Source: Cordia subcordata
Taxonomy: Eukaryota > Streptophyta > Magnoliopsida > Boraginales > Cordiaceae
Assembly: GCA_028554755.1 (NCBI GenBank)
Contig: JAPTOF010000030.1
Location: forward strand, 1,054,001 to 1,118,000
Length of the DNA stretch: 64,000 bases
Reading direction: 5' to 3'
In this document: positions 42,396 to 52,662 of the stretch, piece after piece
Numbering within the stretch: position 1 is the first letter of the stretch
How the letters are laid out: every line of letters starts with the position of its first letter
The notes under the pieces: model-generated
Told to the model about the DNA's origin: nothing
What the model saw: the letters and a program-made list of their open reading frames with translations, nothing else
Databases searched by the model: none
Program-made: the position numbers and the translations under genes

Positions 42396-42411
<16 letters not shown>
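41821..42411 (+). mobile_element. Element R: ORF1-only LINE (family 2), 3' end
   Basis: C-terminal ORF1 tail (SAPLTNAQLDGNRFETLKAN, acidic repeats, KEEGEMIDYSR) ending at 42111, then about 280 bp of 3' UTR with TTGTTGTATC and CTTGAGGGG, tail CTTACTTAGTCCGC and 16 A. The ORF1 tail runs straight into the 3' UTR with no ORF2 between. The 5' part is truncated. An (AT)n tract follows the A run. Confidence 0.82.

Positions 42412-42443
<32 letters not shown>
42411..42443. repeat. (AT)n microsatellite after the poly(A) of R
   Basis: About 16 AT units directly behind the A run. A similar tract follows the A run of Y (57055-57072). Such tracts commonly grow from A-rich LINE tails. Confidence 0.9.
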
Positions 42444-42447
<4 letters not shown>

Positions 42448-42995
42448 TAACCTCTTGAAGCGTGGGGCCTTTGATAAAGCTATAACGATCACAAGCTTTG
42501 TTCCTGCTCATGAACAAGGCCACAAAAAATTTTACTATAAGGGCATTGCAATAACAACTCCCTAGTCTTCTTCCCTATGATTAAAGATACTTATCTTGAG
42601 AGAATAGCCTCTTGTGTGGGAATAAGCAAAGTAATGTGCTCTTAAAAATCTAGAGCAAAAACCACACAATAAGTGTGTACTATGTGTTGTAGTATTCTCC
42701 TGCCAAAATGGAAGAGATCAACTACAAAACTTTTTGGATGCTAGAAATGGTTTAAGGTCTTGCCTATTTATAGGAAAAGTTTGGCACCTAAATCTTGTAA
42801 ACTTTCCATGTGGGAAACTTTTTCCTAGTAGTAAAGGTTTGCCACATGTCATGGAAGTTACTTGTACAATTTGAATTCTTCTTGTAGTAACTTTCTAGCA
42901 CGTCTTTGAAGATTGGGCCAAGCCAGTGAGCTTGAAGAGAGAAAGTTTGAACAAGACAGTGAGCTTGTTACTTTAGGGCTCCCTCAAACTCCCTA
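42444..42995. other. Unassigned 550-bp sequence
   Basis: No ORF of note and no similarity to the LINE or gypsy sequences in this window. It contains a TATA-like CTATTTATAGG at 42764-42773 and A/T-rich unique-looking sequence. It may be an LTR remnant or a piece of the older host DNA. I cannot identify it. Confidence 0.4.
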
Positions 42996-43300
42996 ACCTT
43001 TTAAATGATTTTTGGAGCATGGAACACTAGACGTTTCAATTCCTCTAGCAAACACAAGGAAGTTAAGCTTTTGATCAATAAATATTCCTCGGATTGTTTT
43101 TGTATCTTGGAGACTAAGGTTGGGAATGACACGCATATTGTAAAGTACTTCCTCTCCTTGGGGTTTAAAAGTTACTTGTATGATAACATGGCTGGCCGCA
43201 CTTGGTTCTTTTGGAAGTCTCATATCTCTACCACCATTCTTGACACTTTTGACCAAGGTATGCTTTGCTACTTGAACTTCCTCTCATTGCCCAATCTTTG
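42996..43300 (+). pseudogene. LINE S ORF2 start (endonuclease N-terminus)
   Basis: Begins with the ORF2 start MIFGAWNTRRFNSSSK at 43005 (usual MIFCAWNIRGFNSP) and continues through LETKVGNDTH to FDQGMLCYLNF, then stops at the poly(T) of T. Only about 10 bases precede the ATG, so the piece begins exactly at the ORF1/ORF2 boundary. GDFNE and SDHCPL are missing. Confidence 0.8.
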
Positions 43301-44625
43301 TTTTTTTATGGGCAAGTAAGATTGGATATATTCCAAAGATCAAAAGTTTACATGTACAAAAGATGTGAAGAAGGACAAGAACCTATACAATAATATCTTC
43401 TAATCTCCACAATCTACATAAAGTTTTGTTCAAACGAGAAGGCCGAAATTTTCTACCATTTGTAAGTTTAACTCTAACATCATTAAAGATAGTATCAAAA
43501 ATAGACTCCTCGGTTCTAGCTTGATTTTTGTAGATACGTTGATTCCTTTCAATCCAAATGTTGTAGATGGCTGCCCCTAAAAGATGCTTGAAAATTGTGG
43601 CCTTCAAATGCTTTTCAAGGGCAAATGGAGTGGAGTAATCAATAATTTCATACCAACAAATCAGATTTTCCGGAACAAGAGTGAGTTGCAAACCCTTTCT
43701 CCATATCCTCTTGGTGAAACAACATTCAAAAAAGAGATGCTCCCTAGTCTCACAACCCATGTAACAAAAAATGCACATTGGGTTAATATGAAGCCCCCAA
43801 TGCAAGATCTTGTATTTTGTGCTAAGGCGATCATGAAAAGCAAGCCAAACAATGAAGCTATGTTTAGGATTGTGCCTCTTGTGCCAAATGTAATAATAAC
43901 CTTCAAAATGAGTGCCCTTTCTTCTAATACTTTCCCAAGTGTGGAAAAATGTGAAGCCTCCACATGGAGAAAGGTTCCATGAAATTTTATCCATAGTGCC
44001 TTCAATAAGATCAAAATCTGGAACATCAACATGGGAGAGGTGCATTGGCCAATTCCAAATACCATCAATGAAAATCTCACTAACCTTTGTATGAAGCGGG
44101 GGATATGGAATGGCATTAGTCCAATGCTCAAAGAGAGAACCGTCCTTGTGCCAATTGTCAATCCAAAAGAAGGTGTCTCCATTGCCAATCTTGTGTTGGA
44201 TAAATCTCTTTGCCAAAACACGGCAGCCAAGAAGTGTTTTAAAAACCCAACTTGCATCCTTGGGAATTTGTAACATCCAAATAGAAGATTCTTTGATATA
44301 GTTTGCATGAACCCATTGACTCCAAAGCGATTCTTTTGTTGCATACATCCTCCAAAAAATTTTCAGCATGTATGTAAGGTTAACCTCTTCAATGCTCCGA
44401 ATACCAAGTCCTCCCTCCTTTAATGGGAGACAAATATCCTTCCATGCCACCTTAGGACCAGTCCCACTCCATAAAAAGGCTTTAAATTTTGTCTCAATGG
44501 CTGCCAAAACACCTTTTGGTAAAAGAAAAGCATTTGCCCAATAAGCACAAATCTGAGTAAGGACGGATTTTATGAGCACAAGTCTTCCCGAAAAAGAAAG
44601 CCAATTATTGCACCATGAATCAAGC
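43301..44625 (-). mobile_element. LINE T/Z, 3' half (T)
   Basis: Minus-strand LINE 3' end inserted in S: poly(T) 43301-43307, tail CTTACTTGCCCAT, 3' UTR, zf-RVT and linker. It ends at GAATCAAGC (plus strand, 44617-44625). The other half resumes at 57422 with TTAGAATTGATC, giving the unbroken RT codons KINSKLDSW. The intervening 12.8 kb therefore sits inside this element. Confidence 0.8.
43383..44579 (-). CDS. T ORF2 C-terminus (RT end, zf-RVT)
   Basis: Open frame of 398 codons: LIKSVLTQICAYWANAFLLPKG, AFLWSGTGPKVAWKDICLPL, linker (SIWMLQIPKDASWVFKTLLG, WIDNWHKDG), zf-RVT CIFCYMGCETREHLFFECC, end WRLEDIIV. It lacks a natural start. It is closest to Y (55551-56956), of the B/C group. Confidence 0.85.
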   Translation of the reverse strand: MLIKSVLTQICAYWANAFLLPKGVLAAIETKFKAFLWSGTGPKVAWKDICLPLKEGGLGIRSIEEVNLTYMLKIFWRMYATKESLWSQWVHANYIKESSIWMLQIPKDASWVFKTLLGCRVLAKRFIQHKIGNGDTFFWIDNWHKDGSLFEHWTNAIPYPPLHTKVSEIFIDGIWNWPMHLSHVDVPDFDLIEGTMDKISWNLSPCGGFTFFHTWESIRRKGTHFEGYYYIWHKRHNPKHSFIVWLAFHDRLSTKYKILHWGLHINPMCIFCYMGCETREHLFFECCFTKRIWRKGLQLTLVPENLICWYEIIDYSTPFALEKHLKATIFKHLLGAAIYNIWIERNQRIYKNQARTEESIFDTIFNDVRVKLTNGRKFRPSRLNKTLCRLWRLEDIIV

Positions 44626-45066
44626 CCCTTGAAGCCGAAAGCACAACAAAATCCTCAAACACTTCATTATGGGCAACAACCAAAAATTCGCCAAGAATGG
44701 CAAGTGGTGGGTAAAAAGCAAGCTCCATTGAAGAATTCCGATGTTTCGAGCAATGATAAAGCCATTTCAAATAAGGAAAAGAAGACTACTCGGCCAATCT
44801 CTCCTAAGATTGCACTTGACTCAAATAAAAATAGTCAAAATTGCTTTGAAGTCCTTGACCAGGAGGATGAGCATAGAGAAGATACTTTGAACATTGAAGA
44901 TGAGTTTGGGACAAAAGTTGAAAGGAAACTTGATAGCTATGAAGGAAAGGAAGAAGGGGAGATCCTAATTCAAAAAAATGAAGAGGAAGATGAAGCTCCA
45001 ATTGAAGAGCAAGATGATTCACGCAAAGATGAAAGAGGGGGGCTGGATACTACTCCTATCCTTTAA
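44626..45066 (+). pseudogene. U ORF1 C-terminal tail
   Basis: Starts PLKPKAQQNPQTLHYG, immediately after the knuckle, and runs open to the stop TAA at 45064-45066. The tail is Lys-rich, then acidic (RKLDSYEGKEEGEILIQ), as in LINE B. The stop shares its last A with the ORF2 ATG (TAATG). Confidence 0.85.
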
Positions 45067-47302
45067 TGATTTTGTGTGCATGGAACATAAGGGGTTTTAA
45101 TTCCCCTAAAAAGCAAAAAGAAATGAAGGATTTAATAAACAAGCATAGGCTTGATTGTTTTTGTGTTTTGGAGACCAAAGTGGACAAAGATACCTTCATT
45201 GCTTCATATTTTAACACTTTGGGTTTTGCAAACTACATTGATGGGAATATGGCTAGTAGAATTTGGTTATTTTGGAAGCAACACATCAAGGCTACAATTA
45301 TTGACACTATGGATCAAGGTATCCTTTGCCATTTGGAGGGTCCATCTCAAGTGCCTATTTTTGTGGCTTTTGTCTATGGTAGGAATGAACCTTCAAGAAG
45401 ACAACATCTTTGGGCAAAAATTGAAAATTGGAGCTCATGGTGTAATGATGGGCCACTTTGTATACTTGGAGATTTTAATGAGGTTCTGAATTGTGGAGAT
45501 AGATCTTCCTCTACCACTATTGCTCCAAGTGCTTTGGATTTCAAGAATTGCATCTCTCAAGCTAGAGTTTTTGAATTAAAGTCTATCGGCCCTCATTTTA
45601 CTTGGACCAACCGAAGCTCAAAAGGCAATCTTATTGCAAGTAAGTTGGATAGAGCTCTGGTTAACAGTTTTTGGATGGACCACTTGGATCACACTTCTCT
45701 CTTAATTGATAGCCCAGGTATTTCAGATCATTGCCCTCTTGTGGTTCATACTTGCATCATCAAGCTTTCTTCACCAAAGCCATTCAAGTTCTACAATGCT
45801 TGGACAACTCATTCTCTTTTCTTGCATGAGGTGGAAAAACATTGGAGTGCACGGGTTTTTGGCACACCAATGTTTATTCTTTTTCAAAAACAAAAAGCTC
45901 TCAAAAGAGTGCTCAAGGATTTTGATAAGAAATATTTCTCTAGCATTCCAAGTCATGTTGAGGATCTCAAGAAAGCTCTTTCGGTAGTCCAACTCACTAT
46001 GCTGAGTGGATGTCTTAATGATGAGGTACTTAACAAGGAAAGGGAGATTATGAGGAAAATTGAAGAGTTTGAAGAAACCTACAAAAATATGCTCCACCAA
46101 AAGGCTCGAGTTAATTGGATAAAGGATGGAGATGCTAACACAAAGTTCTTCCATAACAAGATCCGTGAAAGGAAAAACATCAACTCCATCTTTGCCATCA
46201 ATGACAATGAAGGGAATCTCATCACTTCAAAGAGGAGATAAGGGCTGAATTTATCTCCTACTTCAAAAATCTCTTTGGCACTCCCTCACATTCAATCGCT
46301 AGTGTGGAGATCATCAAAAGCATTATTGGAAAAACCATTGAGGAAAGTTGCTTAGAAAAGCTTGCTGCCCCTACCACTTTGGAGGAAATCAAAACAACTC
46401 TTTTTTCCATTAATCCTAACAAGAGCCCGGGGCCGGATGGCTACACTTCACATTTCTACAAGATGGCTTGGGAGGTTGTTGGAGAGGATGTGCACAAAGC
46501 AATAAAGTCTTTCTTCTACTCTTCAAAGTTGCTCCAAGAGGTAAATGCTACTTACATTGCCCTTGTTCCCAAAGTCCAAAACCCATCTTGGGTAAAAGAC
46601 TTTAGACCAATTTCTTGCTACAACACCATATATAAATGCATATCCAAGACACTTGCAAATAGGCTCAAAGACTGTTTGCCTTCTATCATCTCTTGGAATC
46701 AATCGGCTTTTGTTAAAGGGAGGCTTATCAATGAGAATATACTTGTTGCACATGATATTCTTAGAGGTTATACTAGAACTCATATTTCTCCTAGATGTGC
46801 ACTCAAAGTTGATATCATGAAGGCTTTTGACTCACTCAATTGGAGATTTATTGAATGCACTCTACATGCTTTTGGCTTCCCAAATTTCTTTGTGAAATGG
46901 ATCATGACTTGTATTACCTCAACAAGTTTCTCTATTGCAATCAATGGAAGTCTTGAAGGGTATTTTAAAGGGGCAAATGGAATAAGGCAAGGGGATCCTC
47001 TCTCACCATACATTTTTGTTATTTGCATGGAAGTGTTATCATGCATGCTCAACAAGATGGAACAAGATCAAAAGTTTGGGTTTCATCCAAAATGTGCAAA
47101 ATTGAGGTTGAACCATCTATGCTTTGCTAATGACCTCTTTATCTTTTGCAAAGGAAATATTAATTCACTTGAGTGCATCATGGATGTCTTGGAAATTTTC
47201 TACTCTCTCTTGGGTCTTAAAGTGAATTCTTCCAAGAGTAATATTTTCTTTGGTGGTGTCCTTCATGAGACAAAGCTTGCCATACTTAGCAAAATGAACT
47301 TT
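45066..47302 (+). pseudogene. U ORF2, first segment (endonuclease and RT)
   Basis: Start MILCAWNIRGFNSPKK. The endonuclease is complete and open (WNIRG, LETK, LGDFNEV, FTWTNRS, SDHCPL). The RT linker is VNWIKDGDANTKFFHN. A one-base loss at about 46229 (AAGAGGAG for AAGGAGGAG) shifts the frame; RT then reads openly from about 46250 to 47302 with NPNKSPGPDGYTSHFYK, FRPISCYNTIYKC, KVDIMKAFDSLNW and NGIRQGDPLSPY. The catalytic FADD reads FAND (47123-47134), which removes the first catalytic Asp of the pair. V interrupts it at 47302. Confidence 0.9.
47286..47302 (+). repeat. TSD of V, left copy
   Basis: TTAGCAAAATGAACTTT, repeated exactly at 51448-51464. The last T bases merge with the poly(T) of V. 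Confidence 0.92.
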
Positions 47303-47620
47303 TTTGCGGATTAAGTAAGATTTTTATTAAGCGCAAAATTCGGTACAACACCATCCAAACCCTCAAACTAAATGATACAACATTACAAAGCAAGACAAGT
47401 TTGAGGGTAAGCAAATCAAAACAAAAGGGAAATCCCAAGAAGAAAAACAATAAAGAGAGATCCAATCAAGTCTCGAAATGCATCAAATGGGGGTAGGATT
47501 AGGATGTTCAAGTCTGGTCCAAGAGCCTTCAAGTGTGTTCCCAATATTCCCTTCCCTTCTATCTTGCTCAACACTCAAGTTATCTTCAATCAATTGCACT
47601 TCATTTTGATTTTCATGTTG

Positions 47621-49905
47621 TTAGGCGTCCAAATCAGCAACATTTGTGTCATTTTCTTGGATCATGACATTTTCTTCATCACTCTTTATCAAATCATCCT
47701 TTACTTTTGATGTGCCTTCATTTGCATTAAGGACCGCAAAACGATTATTTTCCAACTTTTCTTCAACAATAGAGGCTGGATTCTTTGCCAAACTTGGAGC
47801 TTGAACCGAATTAACCACCACATTGGAGAATGGGGTAGGATTAAAATTCTCAACTTTCTTCCACACTCTTCTATTCTTTGCCATTTTCCAATTATCATTC
47901 TTCTTTTCAATCACTTTAGGTGCTTGCCTAGGAGCATTTTTTGGGGGACCATTTTGACACATAGAGAGGGAGTGTCCAACAATCTTGCAAGAAGGGCAAA
48001 CAAGAGGCTTCCATGCATATTCAATGTCAATTTTGGCCCAATCCCCATTTCTTAATTTCACATAGGTGTGATCAGGGAGAGACTTTGAAAGATCCATTTC
48101 CACACACTCTTGCAAAACCAACAAAGGTACGTGATTCCGTAAGCTTATCCATTTGTAATGGTATGCCAATAGTACTTGCAATGTAGCTAAGACCTCTTCG
48201 AGTGATAAGTGAGCATGGAACATTTCTAAGTTTGACCCAAAGTGGCACTTTTTCCCATCCAAAGTTTATCATTTGTGCAATAGCATCCCACTTTCTTAAT
48301 AAGAGAGGCCGGTGATTAACGTGCCAAAGTTGTTCCATAACTTGATTGCAATACTCATCATTTTCAAACTTAAAAACAAAGAACCCATTCTCAGCTGATT
48401 TAATCTCCACCTTGCCAAATTTTTTCCAATGATTATCAACCATTTTCCTAAGGAGAAAAAATGGGGGAGGCCAATCTAAGAATTGGCCAATGAGGCAACG
48501 TTTCCAATGCCCATCACCCTCTTCAAAGAGAATGCATGAGGTTACCTACGAGATGGTCCTTCCAATCCAAATTTGATGCGCATGCCGAGTGTTGAAGGGG
48601 AGCTTGAAATGATGTGCTTGCTGGCTGGGATGTAGAAAAAGTATTTTGCTGAAGTTGGTCACAAAACTTCCTCCATTTGCTTCATGAATTCCTTGAGAAA
48701 AGAGAGGAGTTGAGGTGTAATGATTTCCTTGAAAATGATGCTCTTGACCAATTGAAATTGCATGGAGATGTCCATGGGAGAGGACATGATTTTGGTTGAT
48801 TAAACGCTAAGGAGCTTGCTGGAGGTCATTTCCATTTGGAACTTGTGGAGAATGACAAGTATTTTTTAAAGAGTCATAAGTGGCAGCCATGTCAAAAGGA
48901 GGAGCTGACATGGATGAAGAGGCTGAACGCTTTTGTTGGCCAAAAGAGGAGCCATTTCGGTATTGATTCTGGGAAGAGCTTTGCTGATTTGTTTGCATAG
49001 GTGAAGTGGCATCATTAAATGATGTGGCAGCCACATATGTGCCATGTTCAAAGCCACATGGACCAGCAGATTTGCCACTCGGCTGAATACACAAAGGGGG
49101 AAATTCTTCTAGGTTAGCTTCAAAAGTGTGATTAAAATTGAGTGGTGGGCCTCCCACATTGGAATTTGAGAGATGTGCTGTCATTTTATGGTGTGGGGAG
49201 GCAGAAAAGAGGTCCTTTTGGCCTGAAAAAGTAGCTGCAAAATCAGGTTTGTCATGTACCTTACCAACCGAGAAACCATTGGGTATTAACCAGTTTGCTT
49301 TTCCATCTTCTTCAATCGTACCAGAACTTCCATGGCTGAAATTTTGGGCATTTGCAACGAAATTTTCAAGCAAAATAGCAAGGTTTTGACCATGAGAAAT
49401 TGCATTTTGAGTTGGAGAAGAGACAAGCTCGTTTGCAAGATGCATTTCAGCACAAATAGACGCCGAAGTGTTTTTGCTGATTTGAAGTTCATTTTTTTTT
49501 CATATTAGAATGATGGAAATCAGATTTTGAAGCATGAGAAATGTTCTCCACATTTTGAAGATGAGAATGCAAATCATCATTTTCTTTTGGCACTAATCTT
49601 TCACGACTTTTTCTGGACAAACTTTGCACAAGTTCCTTCTTGGAGATATTGTATTTTTCCTCAAGGAATTTTCCCAAACCAATTGAGGAGGGGCAAATTT
49701 TTCTAGCTTCTTCAATTTTCTTATCCAAATCTTCAAAATAAACTTGAGCTTGAGGAGATGAATGCTTACTTGCCGCAGCTGATTGCTCATTTTGCTTAAA
49801 AGATGAGGCCGAAAATCCCATGTTGCTTTGTTGGTTGAGATCCATGCAAGAGTTGGTTGAAAACTCCTCTTCCTCCATTAAAGATGAAGATGAATGTTCA
49901 GCCAT
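47621..49905 (-). pseudogene. V ORF1 (DUF4283, zinc knuckle)
   Basis: Family-2 ORF1 protein, presumed RNA-binding. Segments: 49905-49489 (MAEHSSSSLMEEEEFSTNSC, LGKFLEEKYNISKKELVQSL), 49445-48807 (Ser/Asn/Gln-rich), a deleted stretch near 48540, 48443-48072 (DUF4283 half and FARVC), and 48262-47621 (knuckle and tail NRFAVLNANEGTSK). Several shifts. Similar to X and L, clearly different from the family-1 ORF1. Confidence 0.82.
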
Positions 49906-50023
49906 GGCATGTGAAGTTTCAGAAAATCCAGCCCCATTTCCTACTTGTTCATTAAAATTTTGAGAGATTTCTTCATAGGATTCTTTAAGTTTTTCCTTGA
50001 TAGCCTTGATCCTAGCACTTTTG

Positions 50024-51400
50024 TTTTCGCGAAGAAAGTGAGATTAAGATAAAAGGAAGTACGATACAAAAGAGGCCAAGGAGGCAGCCCTATACAAGAA
50101 TATCTTCAAGCCTCCAAGATTTGCAAAGAGATTTGTTAATACAAGAGGAAGTAAATTTCCTTCCCATGGAACATTTTAGCCTAATATGATTTACAATAGA
50201 CGAGAAAATATGCTCTTCAGTTTTAAATACTTTGCTGAATTCTCTGTTGTTCCTTTCAATCCAAATGTGATAAATTGTGGCTCCCACCAAGTGCTTCAAG
50301 ATAGTTGCTTTGAGACTCTTTTCAAGAGCAAAGGGTGTAATGTATGCCAAGATATCATCCCAATTTGTCAAATTTGTGTGAACCATAGTGAGTTGAAGTC
50401 CCCGCTTCCAGATTCTTTTGGTGAAGCAACAATCAAAGAGAAGATGATTTCGAGTTTCACTTCCCATGTTGCAAAAGATACAAGTAGGATTGATATCTTT
50501 CCCCCAAGATAATAATCTGAATTTTGTGTTGAGCCTATCCCAACAAGCAAGCCAGCAAGTGACAGCATGTTTTGGGGTGTGTCCCTTGAACCAAACGAGA
50601 TTGTGCCATTTTGCCTTTTCTTTTTTTGCTCTGAAATGCTCCCAAGTATGCTTGAAACTAAAAGTGCCATTTGGGGAGAGATCCCAAATGTAAGAATCAG
50701 CATTTTCCTCATTAAGGAGAAGGGGGGGAAGATCGACATGCAAAAGATGAATAGGCCAACTCCAAGTGTGGTGATGAAAAACATCACTAACCTTTGCAAA
50801 GTAATGTGGTGAAGGGAAAATGGAGCTCCAATGGCTGTCAAGAATTCCCCTCGGATGCCTTTTATCGTGCCAAAAAAGAGTGTTTTTCCCATCTCCCACG
50901 GAATGGGTGATAAGATTCCTTGCAATGTCACGGCATCTAATCAGCATTTTAAGAATCCAACTAGCATCTTTTGGAGTGGTGATGGTCCAAATTGATTTAT
51001 TCTTGATATAATTCAAATGAACCCATTTGCTCCAAATTGATTCCCTCCGCGAATACATTCTCCAAAAACTCTTAAGAAGTGAGATGGTATTTAGGTCCTC
51101 AATTTTCCAAACATTTAGCCCCCCCTCCTCAAATGGGAAACAAACATCCTTCCAAGCAATTTTTGCATCTGTGTCCCGCCATAAGAAAGCCTTGAATTTT
51201 GATTCAAGGGTTGAGATAATACCTTTTGGGAGTAAGAGAATTCCAGCCCAGTAGGAACAAATTTGGGTAAGGGTTGTTTTAATGAGAAGCAATCTACCCG
51301 CATATGAGAGCCATTTCGTGGACCAATTATCAAGTTTACTAACAATTTTCTCCAAGAGAGGTGCAAAATCAGCTCTTCTAAGTTTTCTTGAAATAAGAGG
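50024..51400 (-). mobile_element. LINE W, 5'-truncated, inside V
   Basis: Minus-strand 3' end almost identical to G: tail CTCACTTTCTTCGCG (A run short), 3' UTR, zf-RVT and linker up to PLISRKLRRADFAPLL. It lies right behind the start codon of V ORF1. No TSD is visible and a few V codons are missing, so the target was probably trimmed at insertion. Confidence 0.87.
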
Positions 51401-51430
51401 GAAGAAGTGTGATTTTTTCTTCTTAGGCAT
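50090..51430 (-). CDS. Chance fusion: V ORF1 start joined to W ORF2 C-terminus
   Basis: Open frame of 446 codons from the ATG of V ORF1 (MPKKKKSHFF) straight into W at PLISRKLRRAD, through linker (AFLWRDTDAKIAWKDVCFPF, WIL KMLIRC region) and zf-RVT (CIFCNMGSETRNHLLFDCC) to LEDILV. It has a natural initiation context from V and ends at the natural W stop. It has no RT core. The open frame is longer (from 51583) because LINE U antisense sequence is also open. Expression is unknown. Confidence 0.7.
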   Translation of the reverse strand: MPKKKKSHFFPLISRKLRRADFAPLLEKIVSKLDNWSTKWLSYAGRLLLIKTTLTQICSYWAGILLLPKGIISTLESKFKAFLWRDTDAKIAWKDVCFPFEEGGLNVWKIEDLNTISLLKSFWRMYSRRESIWSKWVHLNYIKNKSIWTITTPKDASWILKMLIRCRDIARNLITHSVGDGKNTLFWHDKRHPRGILDSHWSSIFPSPHYFAKVSDVFHHHTWSWPIHLLHVDLPPLLLNEENADSYIWDLSPNGTFSFKHTWEHFRAKKEKAKWHNLVWFKGHTPKHAVTCWLACWDRLNTKFRLLSWGKDINPTCIFCNMGSETRNHLLFDCCFTKRIWKRGLQLTMVHTNLTNWDDILAYITPFALEKSLKATILKHLVGATIYHIWIERNNREFSKVFKTEEHIFSSIVNHIRLKCSMGRKFTSSCINKSLCKSWRLEDILV

Positions 51431-51447
51431 GGTTGAAAGACGAATTT

Positions 51448-51464
51448 TTAGCAAAATGAACTTT
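51448..51464 (+). repeat. TSD of V, right copy
   Basis: Exact repeat of 47286-47302; ORF2 of U resumes behind it (KEDNLPIRYLG). Confidence 0.92.
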
Positions 51465-52462
51465 AAGGAAGACAATCTACCTATAAGATACTTAGGAGCT
51501 CCTCTTGTGTCAAGAAAGCTAAGAAAGGCTGATTGCGTACCTCTTTTGGAGAAAATCAATAGAAGGCTTGAAAGTTGGACCAATCTTTGGCTCTCTTACA
51601 TGGGTAGATTAACCCTTATCAAATCCACACTCTTGCAAATTCGTTCCTTTTGGGCTGGTGCATTGCTTCTCCCTAAAAGTATCATTCAAAAAATTGAATC
51701 CAAATTCTGTGCTTTCCTTTGGAAGGATACTGGGGCTAAGATAGCTTGGAAAGACATTTGTGTCCCTCTTGATGAAGGTGGACTTGGTATCCGGAAGATT
51801 GAGGACATCAACAACACTTTTCTCCTAAAATCCTTTTGGAGAATGTATGCTTTTAGGGATTCTCTTTGGAGCAAATGGATGCAAAGTAATTACATCAAGG
51901 AAAAATCGATTTGGATACTCACCACATCTAAGAATGATAGTTGGGTACTCAAAAATCTCCTCAAATTTCGTAATATTGCAAGAGCGCACATTTCTCATGT
52001 TCTTGGCAATGGGAAGCATACACTCTTTTGACATGACAAATGGCACATTCATGGTATTCTTAGCAACGTTTGGAGCAGCACATTCAACAATCCACCATAC
52101 TATGCTAAGATTTGTGACATTTACACTTATGGTAATTGGAATTGGCCTATTCATCTCTTGCATTTTGATCCACCTAGTACCAATCTTGTGGAGGAAAATC
52201 TTGATGTAATTACTTGGGATCTTTCTCCAAATGGTGACTTCACCTTCTCACACACTTGGGAGGAAATCAGAATGAAGAAGAATAAAGTTGATTGGCATAA
52301 CATTGTTTGGTTCAAAGGGCATACACCAAGACATGCATTTTTTACTTGGCTTGCTATTCATGATCGTCTTACCACTAAATTCAGATTGTTATCTTGGGGA
52401 AAGGAGTTGAATACCACTTGCATTTTTTGCAACTTTGGGTGCGAAACTAGAGACCATCTTTT
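51465..52462 (+). pseudogene. U ORF2, second segment (RT end, linker, zf-RVT)
   Basis: Continues LPIRYLGAPLVSRKLRKADC, LSYMGRLTLIKSTL, AFLWKDTGAKIAWKDICVPL, then one TGA at 52029 (WHDKWH has *HDKWH), then FTFSHTWEEIRMKKNKVDWHN and CIFCNFGCETRDHLFF, where X interrupts it. Nearly 1 kb with a single stop. Confidence 0.87.
52445..52462 (+). repeat. TSD of X, left copy
   Basis: AACTAGAGACCATCTTTT, repeated at 55109-55126. It lies in the zf-RVT codons ETRDHLF. Confidence 0.93.
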
Positions 52463-52662
52463 TTTTTTGCGGGGTAAGTAAAATTTTTTATTACACGCAA
52501 ATTTGTAGAAGTACATCTCAAAACCCCTCTAACCATTTGATACAACAATCCAATCCAAGACTAGGTTTGAGGGGTATGAATCAAAAGGAAAACAAAAACA
52601 ACCAAAGCAAGTGAAAAACATCAAGTGCATCAAAAAGACAACAAAAGCAAGGAAAATCAAAA

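Larger units (their letters stand above)
47303..51447 (-). mobile_element. Element V: near-full-length ORF1-only LINE (family 2), with W inside
   Basis: Minus strand, 17-bp TSD, about 2.77 kb without W. Order 5'->3': about 17 bp of leader, ORF1 start MPKKKKSHFF (51430), insertion W, ORF1 N-terminus (KSARIKAIKEKLKESYEE, 49905-48807), DUF4283 (NHWKKFGKVEIKSAENGFFV), SYIASTIGIPLQMDKLTES, knuckle CPSCKIVGHSLSMC, acidic tail to a stop at 47621, 3' UTR of 318 bp, tail CTTACTTAATCCGC. No ORF2. It interrupts the RT of U. Confidence 0.9.

Noticed and set aside
42295..42565. ORFs containing IYIYIYIY
   Set aside because: Translation of the (AT)n microsatellite and the poly(A) of element R.
49138..49389. 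Plus-strand frame opposite V ORF1
   Set aside because: Shadow of the family-2 ORF1 on the other strand, with no domain and no conservation of its own.
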